Shown here in pieces: positions 60,403 to 64,000 of a stretch of DNA of 64,000 nucleotides. The notes under the pieces are model-generated. The model was not told the DNA's origin, made no database searches, and worked only from the letters and a program-made list of their open reading frames with translations. A program made the translations under genes and the position numbers. Within the stretch, counting starts at the first letter, position 1. Each line of letters opens with the position of its first letter. Origin of the DNA: Methylosinus sp. Ce-a6 (GTDB lineage: Bacteria > Pseudomonadota > Alphaproteobacteria > Rhizobiales > Beijerinckiaceae). The stretch covers positions 1-64,000 of the forward strand of contig NZ_BGJX01000019.1 of the NCBI RefSeq assembly GCF_009811655.1. The letters run 5' to 3'.

Positions 60403-60812
60403 GGGGCGTTCTCCGCGGCCGCCGGGCGCGGCACGATGCGCAGAAGCGTCTCGGCGTGCAGGCGCGTCTCCCCGCCGAGCGTGGCGACGCTCGCATTCAC
60501 GGCGAGGCGCGGCGGCTCGGCCTCGCGGCGCAGCGATACGGTCAGCTCGTAGCTCTCGCCGACGCGCAGCGGCGCGAAATAATGGAAGCTCTGCGACTCG
60601 TGCACCGGCACGACGTCCGCGCCGGCGAGACAATCGCGGATCGCCGCCTCGATCTCCTCCGCCGTCAGCCACACCGCCGGAAAGGCGGCCGGCACGATCT
60701 TTTCCAGCGTGTCGGGAAAGCCCGTCTCGCGGCGATAGCGCAAGACGCGCTCTTCGTCCGCGACGACGCGCAGCGGGCCGATCCGCCTCTCGCCGCTTTC
60801 GGGCTCGGTCAT
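60399..60812 (-). CDS. Hotdog-fold protein, FAS1-like/MaoC N-terminal type
   Basis: The 137-residue protein fits the MaoC dehydratase N-terminal (FAS1-like) fold: VADEERVLRYRRETGFPD, FPAVWLTAEEIEAAI, VHESQSFHYFAPLRVGESYEL, here seen as HESQSFHYFAPLRVGE. The Asp-x4-His catalytic pair is not visible, so it is probably the non-catalytic partner of the following MaoC protein. Its ATG directly follows the ketosynthase stop (TGAATG). Confidence 0.78.
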   Translation of the reverse strand: MTEPESGERRIGPLRVVADEERVLRYRRETGFPDTLEKIVPAAFPAVWLTAEEIEAAIRDCLAGADVVPVHESQSFHYFAPLRVGESYELTVSLRREAEPPRLAVNASVATLGGETRLHAETLLRIVPRPAAAENAP

Positions 60813-62057
60813 TCACGCCCCTCCCTCGAGCGCGCGCACGATCAGCACGGCGTTGATGCCGCCGAAGGCGAAGGAGTTGGACATGGCCGTGCGAATTCGG
60901 ACGGGCCGCGCCTCATTGGGCACGGCGTCGATCGGGCAGCGCGGATCATACTCCAGGAAATTGATCGTCGGCGGCGCGATCTGCTGCTCGAGCGCGCGGA
61001 TCGTCAGCGCCAGCTCGAGCCCGGCGCTCGCGCCGAGCGCATGGCCGTGGATCGGCTTGGTCGAGGAGACTGGCAGGCGCGCCGCGCGCTCGCCGAACAC
61101 GCGGCCGATGGCCGCCGCCTCGGTGATGTCGTTGGCGTGGGTCGCCGTGCCATGGGCGTTGAGATAGTCGATCGCCTCCGGCTCGAGGCCGGCGTCGGCG
61201 AGGGCCGCCTGCATCGCGCCGGTCATTCCGCCGAGATCGGGCCGCACGAAATCCTTGGCGTCGCTCGTCGTGCCATAGCCCGCGAGCTCGCAGAGCGGCG
61301 CATGGCCGCGCTTTTGCGCCGATTCCAGCGTCTCCAGCACGAAGACCGCGGCGCCTTCGCCGAGCGTCATGCCGTTGCGGCCCATGGAGAAGGGGCGGCA
61401 ATAGTCCGGCGTCATCACGCGCAGCCCTTCCCAGGCGCGGATGGTGCCGTTGATGACGCAGGCCTCCGCGCCGCCGACGATGGCGCGATCCATGAGGCCG
61501 AAGCGGATCATCTGCGCGCCGAGCCCCACCGCCTGGCTCGCCGAGGAGCAGGCGCTGCCGAGCGCGAAGGTCGGGCCATTGGCGGAATAGCGCATTCCGA
61601 GCGTCGTCGGCGCGGCGCTCGGAATGAGGCGCGGCACGCTGAACGGATCGGGGCGAATGCGCTCCTGGTAATAGTGGCGCAGGCCATTGTCGATCGTCGT
61701 CATGCCGCCGATGCCGGAGCCGATGATGACGCCGACGCGCGGGCCGGAGAGCTCCTCGCGCGCGAAGCCCGCCTCTGCGACGGCCTCGTCGGCCGCGACC
61801 AGAGTGAATTGCGTGAATGGATCGCAGAAGGCGAGCAGCGCCTTCTCGAGATATTTCGAAGCGTCGAAGTCTGGAACCTGCGCCGCGATCCTTATGCGCC
61901 CGTCATAGGGGTATTCGGTCACCAGCGGCCGGACTTGGGAGATTCCGTCTCGGGCCGCCGTCCACAGCGCCGCGGTTCCGACGCCCGCCGCCGAGACCGT
62001 CCCCATGCCCGAGATCACCACCCGACGCTCGCCGACGCCCCCGGACGAAGCGGCCAT
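60813..62057 (-). CDS. Beta-ketoacyl-ACP synthase (FabF-like)
   Basis: The 414-residue condensing enzyme has the complete Cys-His-His triad with Lys: GSACSSASQAVGLG (Cys near 170), LNAHGTATHANDI (His near 307) and STKPIHGHALGAS (Lys and His near 337-343). Such enzymes extend acyl chains by two carbons from malonyl-ACP. Operon context with its own ACP and dehydratases indicates a separate pathway from housekeeping fatty acid synthesis. It lies one base after the ACP gene stop. Confidence 0.92.
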   Translation of the reverse strand: MAASSGGVGERRVVISGMGTVSAAGVGTAALWTAARDGISQVRPLVTEYPYDGRIRIAAQVPDFDASKYLEKALLAFCDPFTQFTLVAADEAVAEAGFAREELSGPRVGVIIGSGIGGMTTIDNGLRHYYQERIRPDPFSVPRLIPSAAPTTLGMRYSANGPTFALGSACSSASQAVGLGAQMIRFGLMDRAIVGGAEACVINGTIRAWEGLRVMTPDYCRPFSMGRNGMTLGEGAAVFVLETLESAQKRGHAPLCELAGYGTTSDAKDFVRPDLGGMTGAMQAALADAGLEPEAIDYLNAHGTATHANDITEAAAIGRVFGERAARLPVSSTKPIHGHALGASAGLELALTIRALEQQIAPPTINFLEYDPRCPIDAVPNEARPVRIRTAMSNSFAFGGINAVLIVRALEGGA

Positions 62058-62058
62058 A

Positions 62059-62340
62059 TTATTGTTTCTCTCTCTCTTTCAGCACATATTCGGCGATCGC
62101 GTCGATCAGCCCCTCGACATTCTTGGCGTCCTGCAGCGCGCCGTCCATCGGGATGTAGACGTTGAACTTCTCCTCGAGGGCGGTGAGGATCATGACGATA
62201 TCGACCGACTTCAGGCCGAGGCTCTCGATCGTCGCGTCGGGCGTCACCTTGGTGCGGTCGATCATCCCCTCCGATGCGATGACCTCGACGATCTCTTCGA
62301 CGAGCTTGGCCTTTTCCTGCGGATCTTCAGCCACGACCAC
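62059..62340 (-). CDS. Acyl carrier protein of the dedicated pathway
   Basis: The 93-residue ACP has the phosphopantetheine Ser in LGLKSVDIVM (near residue 51), where the common DSL reads KSV, followed by LEEKFNVYIPMD. Acidic helices flank it and a Lys/Glu tail closes it. It differs from housekeeping AcpP and from the very-long-chain AcpXL type. As first gene of the seven-gene operon it should carry the growing acyl chain. The promoter must lie in the 188-base gap divergent from mutA. Confidence 0.88.
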   Translation of the reverse strand: MVVAEDPQEKAKLVEEIVEVIASEGMIDRTKVTPDATIESLGLKSVDIVMILTALEEKFNVYIPMDGALQDAKNVEGLIDAIAEYVLKEREKQ

Positions 62341-62528
62341 CTCCGTTCAGGGTCTTTCAGCCACTCGGGCCGCCTCCCGGGCGGGGGGGCGGCGCTCCCG
62401 TTCTCGTTAAGGCGCCGCGCCGTGAAAATAAAGCCCGGCGCGGGCGAAGGTTGCGGATATGGGTGGCGGCAGCGCGCGCTTCATGCAAGAAGACGCCCGC
62501 AATCCCGTCATTGTTCGAGGCTCGCTCA

Positions 62529-64000
62529 TGAGTTTGCAAGACGCGCCGCTGGCCGGCGTTTTTCCATCGGGAAACGAGGAGGGCTGGCGTAAAATCGTCG
62601 ATCGGGCGCTGAAGGGCGCGTCCTTCGAGCGGCTGATGTCCAAGACCTACGACGGGGTCGAGATCTCCCCGCTCTATCCGCGCGCGACCGCGCCGGGACC
62701 GCGAGCGCTGCGCGCCGCGCCCGGCCGCTGGTCCGTTCTGGCGCGTGTCGATCTTTCCGATCCTGATGCGGCCAATCGCCTCGCCCTCTCGGATCTCGAG
62801 GGCGGCGCCGATGGATTGCACATCGTCTTCGCCGGCGCCCAGGGCGCCTATGGGACGGGCCTTTCCGACGACGGCGAGGAGGCGCTCGCCCATGTCTTCG
62901 ACAAGATCCGCCTCGACTATGGAATTCCCGCGCTGGTGGAGTTTTCGCCGCGCGCGCCGAAGGCCGTCGACGCGCTGCTGCGCCTGCTCGATCGCGCTCA
63001 TATAGAGCCGAGCATCACGCGCCTCTCTTTCGGGCTCGATCCGCTCGGCGCGCAGGCGTTGCACGGTTTCCTGCCCGGCCCCTGGGCGCAGGAGAGCAAG
63101 GCTTTCGCGACGCGCGCAAAGAGCCTCGCCGCGGCCGGCTATCGTTTCGGGACCGTCGTCGCCGACGCCCGCGTCATCCATGCCGCCGGCGGAACGGAGG
63201 CGCAGGAGCTCGGCTTCGCGCTCGCCGCCGCGCTCGCCTATCTGCGCGCGCTCGATGAGGGCGGCCTGCCGCTCGACGAGGCGCGTTCGCTCCTTTCCTT
63301 CCGCCTCGCCGCCGACGCCGACGAATTCGTCACCATCGCCAAATTCCGCGCGTTGCGGCGCCTGTTCGCCCGCGTCGAGGAGGCTTGCGGCCTCGCGCCG
63401 GCGCCGATCTATGTCCATGCCGAGACGGCCTGGCGCATGGTCACGCGGCGCGACCCCTGGACCAATCTCTTGCGCGCGACGCTCGCCGCTTTCGGCGCGG
63501 CGATCGGCGGCGCCGACGCCATCACCGTCCTGCCCTTCACGCAGGCGCTCGGCGCGCCGGATGATTTCGCCCGCCGTCTCGCCCGCGACACGCAGCTCGT
63601 GCTGCAGGACGAATCGCATATCCACGCCGTCGACGATCCGGCGAGCGGCTCCGGCGGCATGGAGGCGCTGACAGAGGCGCTCTGCGCGCGCGGCTGGGAG
63701 GAGCTCCAGCGGCTCGAGGCCGAGGGCGGTCTCGCCACGGCGCTGGAGAAGGGCGCTTTCCAGGGCCGCGTCGCCGAGGTCGCCGGCAAGCGCGCGCAGA
63801 ATGTCGCGCGCTCGCGCGACAAGATCACCGGCTCCAACGCTTTTCCGGACATTGGCGAAGCGCCGGTCGCGGCGCTCGCGCCTTTCGACGCGTCGTTCTT
63901 CGAGGCGGCCGCGCCCGCCGGCGCGCTGAAATCGCCGCCCCTGCGGCCGCGCCGTCTCTCCGAGCCCTTCGAGGCGCTGCGCGACCGCTCCGACGCCGCG
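62529..64000 (+). CDS. mutA: Methylmalonyl-CoA mutase small (beta) subunit, partial at window edge
   Basis: The frame is open from the ATG at 62529 to the window end, 490 codons without a stop. It carries TYDGVEISPLYPR near the N-terminus, then AETAWRMVTRRDPWTNLLR and AIGGADAITVLPF, which are landmarks of the mutase barrel, and a KGAFQ/RSRDKITGSNAFP region near the end. The beta subunit lacks the catalytic histidine loop for B12 but pairs with MutB, probably encoded just beyond the window. It belongs to succinyl/propionyl-CoA metabolism or the ethylmalonyl pathway. GAGG lies eight bases before the ATG. It is divergent from the ACP operon. Confidence 0.92.

Noticed and set aside
62357-63852. 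Minus-strand frames opposite mutA
   Set aside because: The plus-strand mutase frame is open for 490 codons and carries clear family sequence; the opposite frames have none.

Overview
The window is GC-rich chromosomal DNA from an alphaproteobacterium, most likely Hyphomicrobiales (Rhizobiales). The evidence is gene content and order: ispH-thrB-rnhA, the DUF2093/lpxK/waaA/DUF4170/phosphatase block, dciA beside mutY, zapA beside a DUF4164 protein, gap-pgk, and a NasS/NasT-controlled nitrate operon. A methylotroph of the Methylocystaceae type would fit, but that is a guess; no methane-oxidation gene is present. Coding density is high and many adjacent genes overlap by 1-4 bases.

Layout. 0.3-1.8 kb: a divergent MarR regulator and monooxygenase/membrane-protein pair. 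1.9-6.5 kb: a VOC protein and two cyclic-di-GMP proteins. 6.9-11.4 kb: a periplasmic coiled-coil protein, zapA, a DUF4164 protein, gap and pgk, with two AT-richer small genes lying between gap and pgk. 11.5-23.9 kb: a complete nitrate assimilation region on the minus strand (nasT, nasS, then nrtA-nrtB-nrtD-FAD reductase-nirA-flavoprotein-nasA). The leader of its main operon carries a sigma-54 promoter, an ANTAR-type hairpin and an intrinsic terminator, as expected for NasT antitermination. 24.5-31.5 kb: purB, a FAD amino-acid dehydrogenase, dciA/mutY and several small unknown genes. 31.6-32.4 kb: tRNA-Gln with a decayed integrase beside it. 32.6-42 kb: ppx, a Porin_2 porin and three paralogous OprO/P-like porins with matching hairpin terminators and a porin relic. 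42-46 kb: the lipid A/Kdo block. 46-56.6 kb: ubiA, rsmE, gshA, an orphan Flp pilin missed at usual length cut-offs, ispH-thrB-rnhA, a DsbD-domain protein and yqgE. 56.7-62.3 kb: a tightly coupled seven-gene operon (ACP, ketosynthase, two hotdog dehydratases, SDR, two membrane glycosyltransferases) that looks like a dedicated acyl-chain plus glycosylation pathway of unknown product. 62.5 kb to the end: the beginning of methylmalonyl-CoA mutase small subunit, cut by the window edge.

Two interspersed repeat families stand out. The first (five copies near 7.9, 28.3, 28.4, 35.8 and 42.2 kb) is a REP-like nested palindrome bounded by CTAG-like ends. Those ends supply the stop codons of four genes. 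Two copies carry a second hairpin whose stem varies by paired changes around a constant loop. The second family (11.4, 24.9, 31.1 kb) is an 80-base imperfect palindrome. The strongest candidates for undescribed biology are the seven-gene operon, the CTAG-ended repeat and the recombining porin array. No CRISPR array, intact transposon or phage is present.
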